A stretch of DNA of 64,000 bases from Membranipora membranacea (lineage: Eukaryota; Bryozoa; Gymnolaemata; Cheilostomatida; Membraniporidae). The translations under genes and the position numbers were made by a program. Each line of letters starts with the position of its first letter. Position 1 is the stretch's first letter. The DNA lies in contig OU612065.1 in assembly GCA_914767715.1 (NCBI GenBank), forward strand, positions 34,038,001 to 34,102,000, given 5' to 3'. The notes under the pieces are model-generated. The model did not search any database. It was not told the origin of the DNA and saw nothing but the letters and a program-made list of their open reading frames with translations. Positions 14,001 through 23,464 of this stretch are shown here, one piece after another.

Positions 14001-17000
14001 AAAACTAAAAAAGGGAAAAAAATCAATCAAGATGGCGAAAAAAATAATCAGAACATCAACATTTGAATAATTTATAATTGAGTATTGAACATAAATTAAA
14101 TGGTATATTGTTAAAAGTAGATGCTATCATATTAACTAAGAAGTTATTTGAAGTTAAGTGTAGCTTGAACATGTCTCTCATATTAAAAATGCGCGAAAAA
14201 TTAGAATTTTCTAACATAAATGGTGGACATGTCTTGTTTATCAATTGATGTCCAGTTATGCTAATAAAATATATGTTGAGCACTGGTAGATGTAGAAGGT
14301 GTAACGACCCTGATAATTCGTTAGTTGGTACCAGGTGATTAGGAATGATTTGTATATTACATATCAACCTGAATGCTTTTTTCTGGAGTAAAAATAAGTC
14401 GTCTCGTATATAGTAACTTTGGATACTACTTATGATGTTGCAAAAAATTAAATGATGGTAAAGTAAAAGAGATGTTTTGTTGTCAAAAAAGGCCTACAAA
14501 GTTTTAATTGCCTTTGCTACCTTTTTACTGACACAGGAAACATGGTCATGCCATGTTAGCCTGTCATTCATGATGAAACCTAACAGTTTTCGTTCAGGCT
14601 TTATCAACAGACTAACTGGTTCAGACTGACATTATTAGGGGAATATCAACTGATTCTCTGACTATGTCCATAATAAATACTGTAAAAAAATACATTTACC
14701 TAATCCTATCATAACACTATTATGTGTTCTCTCTTATAGTCTAGGATCACTCACCAGCCTAGAGGAGCTGAGGTTAATTGGTAATGAATCACTGACCGAG
14801 TTACCAGATGAGATCGGGGGATTGAAGAGTCTACGGACATTAAATGTATCAGAGTGTGGCCTCACCAGTCTGCCAAGCAGGTAAATATGATATATAGATA
14901 TATATATATAGAGGGGAAACTGTGATTGTGTCAGCTAACTTGGCCAAAGATATGTCCACAGAGTAAGGATACAGAGGTGAAACTTTAATGATAGTCATAG
15001 TGCCTGCGGTTTTTGATTCACTGTGGGAAAATCATCAATCTGAATATTTGCCAGCTTTACTAAATATATTAGTTATTACCACACAGAATGCCCAAAACAG
15101 CCAATTTAAGGGGCTTTTCAAGGTGTTTTTCGGCATTCTGTGTGGTATAATTCGAGGCAGTATAAAAACATAGTGCCATATTCTGTTGGCATTTCCTGTT
15201 TCTACTATGCTTAATCAAAGCGGCTTCGTATGTGAGAATTTTAAAATAGATTTGTCTGGCCTGAGTGCTGGACCTTTTGACAGCATGTTTGACGTTATTG
15301 ATAAATGGCTTTGTGGGTTAAAATTGCAAGTGTTGTCTCTGTCCGAGGACTGAGAAATATCAGTGCCTTAAGGGCACGGCCGCCGTATTCGGCGCCATGT
15401 TGCTCTCAGTTTGCAGGCAGGTCGGAGCACACCTGGGTCGTCATGTGTCATGAGCCCAGTAGTCAGTAGACCGCAGCGGGGTTCGAAGCCAGGACCTCCA
15501 ATGCTTGCGCTGCTGAGGGCAGGCGCTCTAACCAACTGAGCTACCTCCTACTCCTTGTCTAGTAGTAACAGTAAAGTAAAACTGATAAAGTAGAAAAGAA
15601 ACTGTAGTCTGGAAGCTGTCACGTAAAATATTGAGAGATGGCGGCATCTCAGCTACCACGTTCCATCCTATTACCTAAGTTTAGCCAGTTGTATTCAGCA
15701 ATCAGTCACCAGCCTGCATATTGCTATATTACTGTATTTTTCTGTATAATATATTTTGTGTGTGTCAGGATGTAAAGCAAAGCAGTTAATTGAATGCATA
15801 TGAGAAGTTTGGAACAGCTGTTGGATATCACATACTGCTATAAACATTATTTACATCAAACCATTATATCATTTTTTAATAAATAATGCTGAGTGCGAAG
15901 TTACCTCGCGTACCATTCTAACTAATAGTTATAAAATATTAAAGGACCAAAGCAATATATAGTCTAGCTAGTGCTGCAGTAGCCTGTCTTGACAAGCTTT
16001 GTTCGGTGGGGGGTGGGGGAAAATGCAAGAGTTGACGTTGTTCCCCACCCCAACCTAACAAAGCTTGTCAAGACAGGCTAGTCCTGCAGTAGTTATGCAA
16101 CAGTTTTACACTGAAAGATTCATAGCACTTCTGGGTAACAATCATGTAAAGTGGTAGAAATCGTCATCCTGCTGACCTAATGAATATATGCCATGTACTG
16201 TACAAGTAAAATAAACTAGCACTGTAGAGCTTCCTATTTTCCTTCCAAACTGGAACCACTCACACCAGTGGATAAAAAAACTCTTATGGTGAGGGTTGCC
16301 ATAACAAACTCCATATAAATCCCTCTATTTGCTAGAATATACACCAACACCAGTTAACTGCAGTTCTCTAATTGTATACTACTGTGTAATTGTTAGCACT
16401 CTGTGTGTATGGACAATTGAATCCACCTGAGCAATCAACTTCCCTATGTGTCTTGCAAAGGTTGTGTCTAAGATTTTGTTTTGAGCCGTGAAAAAGTGGT
16501 TGGCATACTTTGAAAATATAACGACTGTCTACTATTCGATATAAAGTAGGTGAAATATTATAAGGATTCGTATGTAATCCAATACATAACACACAAAAAA
16601 TTTTTCAACTGGTTTCCTCTGCCTAAACTCATCCAGAACATTTCAACATAAAAAGGAGGGGATAACATTTATCACTTTCTATTAGAATCAATATTAACTT
16701 GGTCCACTGCAGCAATTCAAATAGCAGTCCCGCTAATAACAAAGAAGCCAAGAGCTTACATACCTCTCCCTTGTACTGGAGCATAAAAATAATTATCCCG
16801 ACTAATCACACAATAGAATCTACAATAGATTCAATATAGCTTCGATTATCTTTATTATATGTCAATTATTTAAAAACTCCACTATCTAAAGTAAATGTAT
16901 AAATAGTTGCAATTTTATACTAGACATATCAATCTATTTGTAAGTCCGCTGACACAATGAGTTTTGTAGCCACTTATATAGTGAAAAAAAACCTTTAATA

Positions 17001-20000
17001 TTCTCACTGAATCTTGTGTTGTTCAATCATCGTTCCAATTTTTTATTAGCTGTATAATTGAACTTCACTCTAATTATCAGAACCTAGTCACTAAGTTAAC
17101 CTGGTCCTGGCATTAGCTGTTTGATGTTATAAGTTCCTCTAAAGTATGTCTCCAATTATTTGAGTCACTGAAGTACTGGATAGAATAAATTAATCGTGCT
17201 CAACTAGCTCTTCTTGGTTAAATTTATTGAATTTTGAATTGATCCGTTTCTTCAATATTCCATTTTCGGAATCTTGAATAGTAGCATAAAATTCATAACC
17301 TTCAAACTAAAGATGACCCTACAATTTGCTCTTTTCCTTAAAAGCACAGCGATGAAAGAATGTGAATTCCCATTAATCTGTTTAAAGCAGAAGTTAAAAA
17401 ATAGCATACTATGCACTTTCAGGAGAGCTGCAAAACGTGGATACTGTCTTTGATTTATCATAGAGAAAAAAAACATCCGCTATCGAAGAATTTCAGATGA
17501 GAAAACTTTTATCACATTACAGAGAATAACAGATATTTTGCTCCATTATAGACCTATGGTAGCACTAGCAAGACAGAAATTGAACTTTTTCTACTTCATG
17601 CGAATTTTACCATAGAACATGGAATCATTGTCGAATTTCACAAAAAGTTCTTTCATTTATAACAAAATGTATCTGATAAAAGGTAAAAAGATTTGATCTA
17701 AATAATTTTCTGTGCTTTGGTATAATGTTCTATGGATCCTTTTCTTCATAGAAATAATGCATAGTGTCATAAGGTTATTTTGAATACAGACAGTTAAAAC
17801 TCATTTCTTCTTTTCAAAGGATGTCAGGCTTGGAAAACTTGGAGAACTTGAATATCGATCATAATAGAGCGCTCCTCTCAATCCCAGCTGGTGTATGTCG
17901 ACTCGATAAACTAAAGTCAATAGACTGTGTAGGCTGTGAATCTCTGACAAGTCCTCCATATGCTGTCTGCAGTCAGGGGCTGCCAGCAATGAGAAAATAC
18001 TTTGCTGATCTGGAGGAAAATGTTGAACAAAACATGAAGTTCATTCCAATAACTGTTATTGGTCAAACTAAGGCTGGTAAAACCAGCCTTGTTAGGTCGA
18101 TGAAGGAAAATAAACGGAAATTGACCACTCGATGTGACAATAGCAAACTAGATGAGGCCACAAAAGTGATCAAGGTTTGCGAGGTAGATGTTGATGATAA
18201 ATCTAAACTAGTGTTTCATGACTTTGGTGGGCAAGCAGTATATCAGTTTGCCTACCAATTGTCACATAGATCACAATATGTTCCCATGCTTGTCATAGAC
18301 ATTGCTGAATATGACCGACTTGTAGCTGAACACGGAGAAGAGAATGCCTGTGAGACAGTCTGTTTTACATGGCTCTCCCACCTTTATTTGTCCTGCCCAA
18401 AAGCAGGCCAGCCATTTGTGGTGCTCACCCACTGTGATCTCATCGATAATGAAACCTGCAAAGCAAGAGTGAGTCAGTTGATAGAAGTGACTGAACGTCT
18501 ACGCCTTAGGTTAATAGAGGAGGAGAAGGCAATGAGACCAATAAACAGTCCAATCTTCATAATGAAGAGTTACTATGATACAACTCAGCCTCTTCTCTCA
18601 AAACACAGCCCACTTCTCATCTATAAAGACTCTGGAACACAGGTAATCCTCGATCTAAAAACTTTCCTTGTGTCTGTTGGATTGCCTCAACTCACAGAGA
18701 TTCCAGGTAGCTGGTATGTTCTGATGAATTTGTGTGCAAACAGCACACAGCCATATCTAACACTGGATGAGCTGGACAAGCTCTTCTCTAATGACAAAGA
18801 TCGCTTCATTCTTCAGTACCTTCATGAAATCGGGCGAGTGATGTGGTACAGAAATCGAGTCAAACTAGCAAACATCGTGTTTCATCGTATTGAGCTGCTC
18901 ACACACCTAGTTGAGTTGCTCTATGATCACTGCAGAGAGGAAGCGTGGAATGAGCGTAGTTTTCTGGCATTCCAGCATGATAACATGGGAATCAACCAAC
19001 GGCAATACAATCATATGGTCCAAATATACCTAAATACTGGAGTGATAAGGGACATTTTGCTGGTCAACCTCATCAAAAAAGAGTCCGAATTCAAATCCCA
19101 GCCTGAGCTTGCAATCGAAGTACTGCAGGTCTTCCATCTGGTTTGTGGCCCAATCAAGAATGGCAGTGAAAGTCATTATATCGCCCCATACTTCGGTCAG
19201 AGAGAAATCACAATCGAGGAATCTGGACTGTATATTCTTTTGAAAGTTGACTTGTGTTTTAATGGGCTGGCTATTCCTAGCTACGTATACCATCTTCTCG
19301 CTGCAAATTATGTGGATCTCCATATAACGCCGTCCAATTGTATTGAGGCTGGCTCCAATGGTGTTTATGTGAGGGAAAACAATGGCACAATCAAGTACCT
19401 GCTTCATAGCCATGCTGAGAGAACCTTTTCACTCCTGGTACTGACTCCAACAAAACATGTTGATAAATCCTGGAACAGCCTGTTGTACACCTTGCAAAAT
19501 TTGAGATCCCAGCTGGAACAAGAATGGAAGGGAGCTCACTATGAGATAGTATTCTACTGTTCGCACTGCCTGCTCACTAAGAAGGAGAACCCAACCACTC
19601 AAGTCAATCCTGCATGGCTCAACAATCAACATCAACCTTATACTGGCGATGAAACTTGTGACTGTATTCAGCAAACTTCAGCCAAAAGCCGGACTACTAT
19701 TCCGTATCCACTGTTCTATCCATGTGAGTACAGTTTCACCAACTTATGTATGATTGAAATGGCAATGAAAGTTCTGGTCTGCTCTCTCTGCCTTCCTCTA
19801 TAGATACCTTAATTCAAATTGTATTTCTGATGCTTGCTATATTATGACATACTACATGCTACTATATGCTTGATAGGTAGCACCATCACAGAAAGAGGAG
19901 TTCAGACTTTAGATGAGTACATGTCAGAATTCGAAGTGGCTTCTCATGAATCACAAATAGAGGATATTGTGAAGGAAGTAAATTCTGAGAAAGTTCTTAT

Positions 20001-22800
20001 TTACGCTTCAGATTTATATCCAGTTACGGCTGACCCAATGAGTAGTACACTGAAACATAAGGTAGGAAGATGTCGTTGATTTTCACCTTTTATATGTAAT
20101 ATTTTCAAGATTAACCCCACTGTTTTCACTCATAAGCTGCATACAATAAGATGGTAGTAAATTTACTGGATTTAGTGTGCCTACACACGCATTAGTCAGA
20201 GTCTTATCTTCTTGCAGAAGGTGTACAAAATGTCTGAGACTCGCGGAAGAGCGCTGATTATATCGAACACCTGCAATAATACAAGGAAAGGTTCAGAGCA
20301 TGACTATCGCAATATTAAAGGAATGCTTGAGAAGTTTGGATATATAACTGTAGGAGGTCACAAAAATTACACTGCAGAGGTAATGGCAATGTTTTTGCTC
20401 CGCCATTGTTTAAGCGCTCAAACGGTGACGGTATGCTGGTAGAGGCATTCCATTATCAAGAGAAAGTCGTTGATAATGAAATGCCTCTACCAGCATCCCG
20501 CCAACGTTTGAGCGCTTAAAATATCTCCGCCACAATGAAATAAACGCATTGTCACTAGAGGAAAAAAATTAATATTTGATCTAAAATTATAATAGTTAGA
20601 GGTGACTGTAACTCAGTTTGTAAGGTAGTATAGATATTTCATATGAGAGAGCCAGTGATCAATTCCCAGCAAATGCAGATGTATAAGAAGAAGCGACCAA
20701 CCAAAGCAGCAGCATCTTGATGCTATTTCTTCTTCAAAATCTTTTTTTTTGCTGGAAATTAGTATCAACTGTTCAGGATAAGCTGCTAAATCTACTTTAA
20801 TTCTCAAACTCAAAATCCGATCAAAATTAATCAAGTTATCAAAGAAAAACCTGGATTTTTGACAGTAAAGCAATTATCGCATCATTGCTTCTACAACTTA
20901 CGATGACGTTACGTCGCCCCACAATTAAGTGCCTCACTTCAGCTGTATATGGTGTCCTGTCTAGGTATGTTATTAAGTCTATGGTGAGATCCTATTTTTT
21001 GGCTTCAGGCTATATACGTACTCGAATCACTTATTTGTTGTTTGCATAGATGATCGTTACGGCTATCCATTCAGAGACACAGCTAGTAGACTGGGAGACA
21101 GGAGAATCAGTACACAAACATCTCAACTCATTTGTGTTGGTCATCACAAGTCATGGTCATGAAGGGTCTGTGTCTGGTTCCAATGGTAAACATCTCGTAA
21201 TCACAGAGCTTATGGATCTGCTTTCATCTGGGAATTTCCCCGCCATGAGAGGGAAGCCAAAGCTTGTCATCATACAGGCTTGTGCTGGTAGTAAGTTTAT
21301 AAACTTGATCAATTATGGACAGTCAAATATTGTTCTAAGGGAGTAACTTACTAATAGTTCAACGATTATTTTTTAATTTCCATGTCCTTGTCATTTACGT
21401 CTGCATTCTCAGGCAGCGATTTACCGATTGTATGACATACACCCAAATTTTCTACTAAGTATTTGCTCTTATACTCATAAGACAAATTAGTTCTCAGTGA
21501 AAGTCAAGATTGTCTCTCTACTTGTAGGTAGGAAAGAAACACTTCCAGGAGACTTGCCCCCTTCTCAAGCACCACCCAATCAGAATCAGCTAGAAGTAGA
21601 TCAGCCTCAACACAGCAATGGTGCCACAAATGAATCCCCTTCTACAGATCCTCATGATAACCCTATATCAGACTTCATCATTATGCAGTCCAGCTTTGAT
21701 TGTAAGTTGTGAGAGACAATATTCCCTACTTTCTAATTGTGATCGTAGATGTGTTGGTATTGAAATGAACATAATTGTACTTTATATCACTGACAACCAG
21801 TTTGAAGGTTGTGATGGTTTGTTGATGATTGAGTTATTTTAAATTATGAACAGTAGGACACCCAACTCAATCTGACGGGCACAGCTGAGCTGAGGCATAT
21901 CCATCTTCTTTGTTTGAGTGATGTCATCGATCAGTTATTTTAACAGGATATCCCAGCCTTTGGCATGCACAACTCATTTGAACACTTACAGAGTATGATA
22001 ACTAGCCACTTGGTCATACTGGGCAATAGTAGGAAATGCAAAAACAATTTTTTGTGTTCTTTTGCAGCATTCAAATCACATCGAAGTCCTAAAGTTGGCT
22101 CGCTGTTCATCCGCTGCCTGGTATCTACATTCTATAGATATGCTCACAGAGATCATCTCGAAGAACTGGCAGCAATTGTAAGTGATAGATCTTACTGCAG
22201 TTTTAGTTTATGTATGATGCTTGTAAACAGATTTTACACAATCAATCGAGTTTTTTGCAGTACAGTTATTAATTGTCTCAACAAATTGTTGGTTAATGCT
22301 TGAGAGTTTAGTAAGACTTGATGTAAGCATGTGTATTTTTACAGCATAATCTCAAGCTGAATCAATCAAGCACAAATACAACACACGTTTTTTTAGGGTG
22401 GGGGGTAAATGGACTGAATAATACATAGCATGTTAGTCACAGCTAAGTAAATGATTCCACCCGCACCTTTGTGACGGCCATTGGCTTATTTTACAGGTCA
22501 GAGAGACTGTAGTAAAGGCTGGAGCACAGAGAACAGAATATCTGCAAAGAATCGGAGGGCAGCGGTATCCCTCTATGCCTCAGAGTAGATGTACATTTCC
22601 AGGTAATAAGTTCTATCTGCAGCCTGGAATCAATATGAGAACAGAGGACCACCCAGAATCACTCAGAAATCCTGTGTTACGCAAACCTACAGCTACAAGA
22701 ATTCACACAGAACCTGGTATGTATGATGTTATGTATGATATAGAAGAAATGAAAATCATAAAAACTTTTTAGTCGTTTCAATGCCGTTGCGCCACTTACG

Positions 22801-22865
<65 letters not shown>

Positions 22866-23464
22866 TACAGTTTCCTGTCTAGGTTGAGGAAGTTTTTATT
22901 TTTACCTGATTCTGACACTGCCTCAGTTTTTTCTCCTACACACCCGCTGATATGTCTGTAACTTGTGAATTAACCAAAATATAAGGTACATATGTATTTT
23001 TTGAGTAATGAAAAAGCATTGGGCAATAATACATATCATGCAATATTTATTAGTGCTAGAGATGCGTTAGACAAAGAGTGGCCCAATGGTTAAGGGTGCG
23101 AACTTGCAAACTTTGAAGACCGAGTTTGATTTTCAGCCTGGCAAATGATAATGTTGAAAATAAGATGCAAATAGCATGTTATGCTTTCTACCTGATGCTG
23201 CCACAAATTATTTTCTTGCCCACCCACTGATATGTTGTCATGAGGGAACAACTTGAAAATTCACCAAAAAAAACATGAGTGAAATATGATTGGCCTATGG
23301 TATGGAGAAGACATTGTGATATCTTACCATAACCTACAATATTAATTGGATTTTTCTCTTCTGCAGACCTGATACATACATATAGAACCGGAGAGACAGG
23401 GCCGATGAAGACTTATTATCAGTGGTCAGTAAAGAGAAACTCAGTAAATAGGAACTCACCATGA
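3704..23464 (+). CDS. LRR-Roc-COR GTPase fused to a caspase domain (ROCO-caspase), about 1,747 aa
   Basis: Proposed exons: 3704-3799, 4821-5040, twelve LRR exons (5783-11498), 14740-14880, 17820-19723, 19877-20061, 20218-20379, 21050-21290, 21528-21701, 22068-22177, 22497-22716, 23367-23464. All junctions have GT/AG and matching phases, and the total is 5,243 nt from the first exon listed to a TGA at 23462-23464. Domain order: unknown N-terminal region, about 28 leucine-rich repeats, a Roc GTPase, COR, a short linker, caspase p20, a Pro/Gln-rich linker, caspase p10, a short tail. ROCO proteins are large regulatory GTPases in which COR mediates dimerisation. Caspases are cysteine proteases cutting after Asp. 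The initiator exon is not found and lies upstream of 3704. The join between the COR exon and the caspase exons rests on phase and position. Intron retention would end the protein at 19803. Two adjacent genes remain possible but less likely. Confidence 0.72.
3834..3986. mobile_element. MITE with TGCCTGTCTTGACAAG terminal inverted repeats
   Basis: The left end begins TGCCTGTCTTGACAAGC and the right end (3961-3986) is its imperfect inverted complement, giving an element of about 153 bp. The same terminal repeat bounds another element at 15980-16080. A fragment of the same motif lies near 62961-62978, inside the larger element at 62693-63565. It sits in an intron just after the 3704-3799 exon. 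The 69-codon ORF over it is not regarded as a gene. Confidence 0.6.
5455..5749. mobile_element. MITE with AATAATTCGCGG ends carrying a tRNA-like core
   Basis: AATAATTCGCGG at 5455-5466 is matched by its exact inverted complement at 5738-5749. Inside, about 5535-5600 resembles a decayed tRNA promoter on the + strand: a box A-like CATCAGTGGTA and a box B-like GGTTCTACTCC. It lies in the intron before the first LRR exon. Confidence 0.5.
5783..11498 (+). repeat. Array of twelve 141-nt leucine-rich-repeat exons
   Basis: Exons: 5783-5923, 6161-6301, 6825-6965, 7488-7628, 7866-8006, 8244-8384, 8907-9047, 9285-9425, 9655-9795, 10033-10173, 10697-10837, 11358-11498. Each is exactly 141 nt and symmetric phase 1, starts after a TATTACAG acceptor and ends CCAGAGAG (CCAGTGAG in the last) before GTAAAT. 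Each therefore adds 47 residues, two 23-24 residue LRRs of the form NLTELNVxGNxxLKRLPDxI and SLTKLDVSxCxLxELPE. All twelve are open. Repeat periods fall into two classes, about 378 bp and about 663 bp (one is 370). The introns are as conserved as the exons, which indicates recent duplication and homogenisation. Confidence 0.9.
11840..14739. other. Large intron of the ROCO gene with transposon debris
   Basis: The roughly 3.2-kb intron 11499-14739 begins with a diverged remnant of the long LRR intron (to about 11800). It then contains a non-LTR retrotransposon fragment (about 12140-12660) and a pair of related segments (12735-12850, and the pieces 13919-13955 plus 14594-14665). Those two pieces could be a single repeat split by about 640 bp of inserted sequence. 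No exon is supported between 11498 and 14740. Confidence 0.5.
12140..12660 (+). mobile_element. Non-LTR retrotransposon (LINE) fragment, dead
   Basis: Frame shifts and stops interrupt a protein resembling the segment between endonuclease and reverse transcriptase of jockey/CR1-like LINEs. A first piece includes the motif KQPWMTTELYSL. The piece at 12434-12652 contains FNQFFVSIGSSLANDLP, characteristic of that linker. The polymerase motifs are not present here. It is intronic and same-strand relative to the ROCO gene. Confidence 0.6.
14740..14880 (+). CDS. Thirteenth LRR exon of the ROCO-caspase gene (diverged)
   Basis: Same length (141 nt) and phase as the array exons, after TCTTATAG and before GTAAATATG. 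It encodes two LRRs with motifs SLEELRLIGNESLTELPDEI and SLRTLNVSECGLTSLPS. It is clearly diverged from the twelve upstream exons and has unrelated flanking introns, so it looks like an older cassette outside the homogenising block. Confidence 0.85.
14985..15175. repeat. Interspersed repeat with internal inverted arms
   Basis: Arms at 15076-15093 and 15130-15147 (ACCACACAGAATGCC type) are inverted complements. The left part (14985-15032) is matched in inverse orientation at about 50390-50440, so this is a dispersed family. The 61-codon ORF over it is explained by the repeat and is not called a gene. Confidence 0.45.
15375..15560 (-). mobile_element. tRNA-derived SINE
   Basis: On the - strand there is a box A-like TAGCTCAGTTGGTTAGAGC (15525-15543) and a box B-like TTCGAACCC (15480-15488), followed by a non-tRNA body. 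The body (GCAGGCAGGTCGGAGCACACC and neighbours) recurs at about 60598 and, more diverged, at about 59655. T-stem pairing is broken, so it is not a working tRNA gene. Confidence 0.65.
15980..16080. mobile_element. MITE, 101 bp, with 24-bp terminal inverted repeats
   Basis: TAGCCTGTCTTGACAAGC begins the element, and its inverted complement closes it at 16057-16080. The inner sequence is a G-rich/C-rich near palindrome. Similar CTGCAG-containing flanks occur on each side. Same terminal family as 3834-3986. It lies in the intron upstream of the Roc-COR exon. Confidence 0.75.
17820..19723 (+). CDS. Roc-COR exon of the ROCO-caspase gene
   Basis: One 1,904-nt exon, 634 full codons. Numbering from the Met at 17821, residues 1-60 are the last LRRs and about 70-210 the Roc GTPase: P-loop GQTKAGKTS (81-89, Lys87), switch II DFGGQ (134-138), and THCD (203-206) in place of NKxD as the base-recognition motif. 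Residues of about 285-560 match COR, with GSWYVL and RVMWYR as landmarks. A Cys-rich segment near the end (CSHCLL, then CDC) could bind metal. Roc binds and hydrolyses GTP; COR dimerises. The donor is CCAT|GTGAGT. If it is not used, the frame continues only 26 codons to a TAG at 19801-19803. Confidence 0.93.
19877..20379 (+). CDS. Linker exon and first caspase p20 exon
   Basis: Exon 19877-20061 completes the split codon from the COR exon and encodes 61 residues ending in SSTLKHK, an acidic linker with no recognised domain. Exon 20218-20379 continues in phase 0 with KVYKMSETRGRALIISN, then GSEHDYRNIKGMLEKFGY and NYTAE. This is the start of a caspase p20 subunit: beta-1, the substrate-pocket Arg in RGRALI, the helix and beta-2. 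The donor is GAG|GTAATG. Confidence 0.82.
20398..20537. mobile_element. Palindromic MITE inside a caspase intron
   Basis: Arms of roughly 55-65 bp (about 20404-20459 and 20470-20537) are imperfect inverted complements sharing TTAAGCGCTCAAACG and ATGCTGGTAGAGGCATT. The whole would fold into a long hairpin. It begins about 20 bp after the donor of the first p20 exon. Confidence 0.75.
20590..20690 (+). mobile_element. tRNA-derived SINE remnant
   Basis: The + strand shows a box A-like TAACTCAGTTTGTAAGG and a box B-like GTGATCAATTCC at tRNA-like spacing. No cloverleaf can be closed, so this is a degenerate SINE head, not a tRNA gene. It is intronic. Confidence 0.4.
21050..21290 (+). CDS. Caspase p20 exon with catalytic His and Cys
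   Basis: The exon starts in phase 0 after TTGCATAG. The catalytic histidine lies in SHGHEG (codon 21152-21154) and the catalytic cysteine in QACAG (codon 21281-21283), separated by the expected beta strand (KLVIIQ). Both residues of the dyad are therefore present. Most animal caspases have QACRG or QACQG; Ala follows Cys here. The donor GTA|GTAAGT leaves phase 1. Confidence 0.93.
21528..21701 (+). CDS. Caspase inter-subunit linker exon
   Basis: This 174-nt exon completes the Ser codon after QACAG and encodes 57 residues rich in Pro, Gln, Asn and Asp, ending SSFD. That is the composition and position expected of the p20/p10 linker, which caspases cleave on activation. Several Asp residues (TDPHDNPISDF) are candidate processing sites. 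Phase is 1 on both sides. Confidence 0.75.
22068..22716 (+). CDS. Caspase p10 exons
   Basis: Exon 22068-22177 encodes SFKSHRSPKVGSLFIRCL, the p10 strand in which S1/S3 pocket residues lie. The usual GSWF is GSLF here, with Leu for the conserved Trp. It continues HRDHLEELAA. Exon 22497-22716 begins VRETVVKAGAQRTEYLQRI and contains FPGNKFYLQPG, matching the closing strand of the caspase fold, then about 30 residues of tail. Phases agree (0, then 1). Confidence 0.88.
22803..22862. repeat. (CTG)n microsatellite, about 20 copies
   Basis: Uninterrupted CTG/GCT triplets for 60 bp in the intron after the last p10 exon. It is on the sense strand of the gene, so the intron RNA would carry a CUG run. 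Confidence 0.97.
23060..23160 (+). mobile_element. tRNA-derived SINE remnant
   Basis: Box A-like TGGCCCAATGGTTAAGG and box B-like GAGTTTGATTTTC at tRNA spacing on the + strand. The stems are not closed. It lies within the last intron of the ROCO-caspase gene. Confidence 0.4.
23367..23464 (+). CDS. Probable last exon of the ROCO-caspase gene
   Basis: After CTGCAG, the two first bases complete the Asp codon left open at 22716. It encodes 32 residues (motif HTYRTGETGPMKTYYQW) to a TGA at 23462-23464. Supported only by phase and an acceptor. A further splice from within this exon to 23490 is possible. No clear AATAAA signal was identified close downstream. Confidence 0.5.

Noticed and set aside
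14056-14367. 103-codon antisense ORF in a ROCO intron
   Set aside because: No polymerase or endonuclease motif. It could be LINE debris but cannot be supported.
19030-19413. 127-codon antisense ORF
   Set aside because: Shadow of the Roc-COR exon on the opposite strand.
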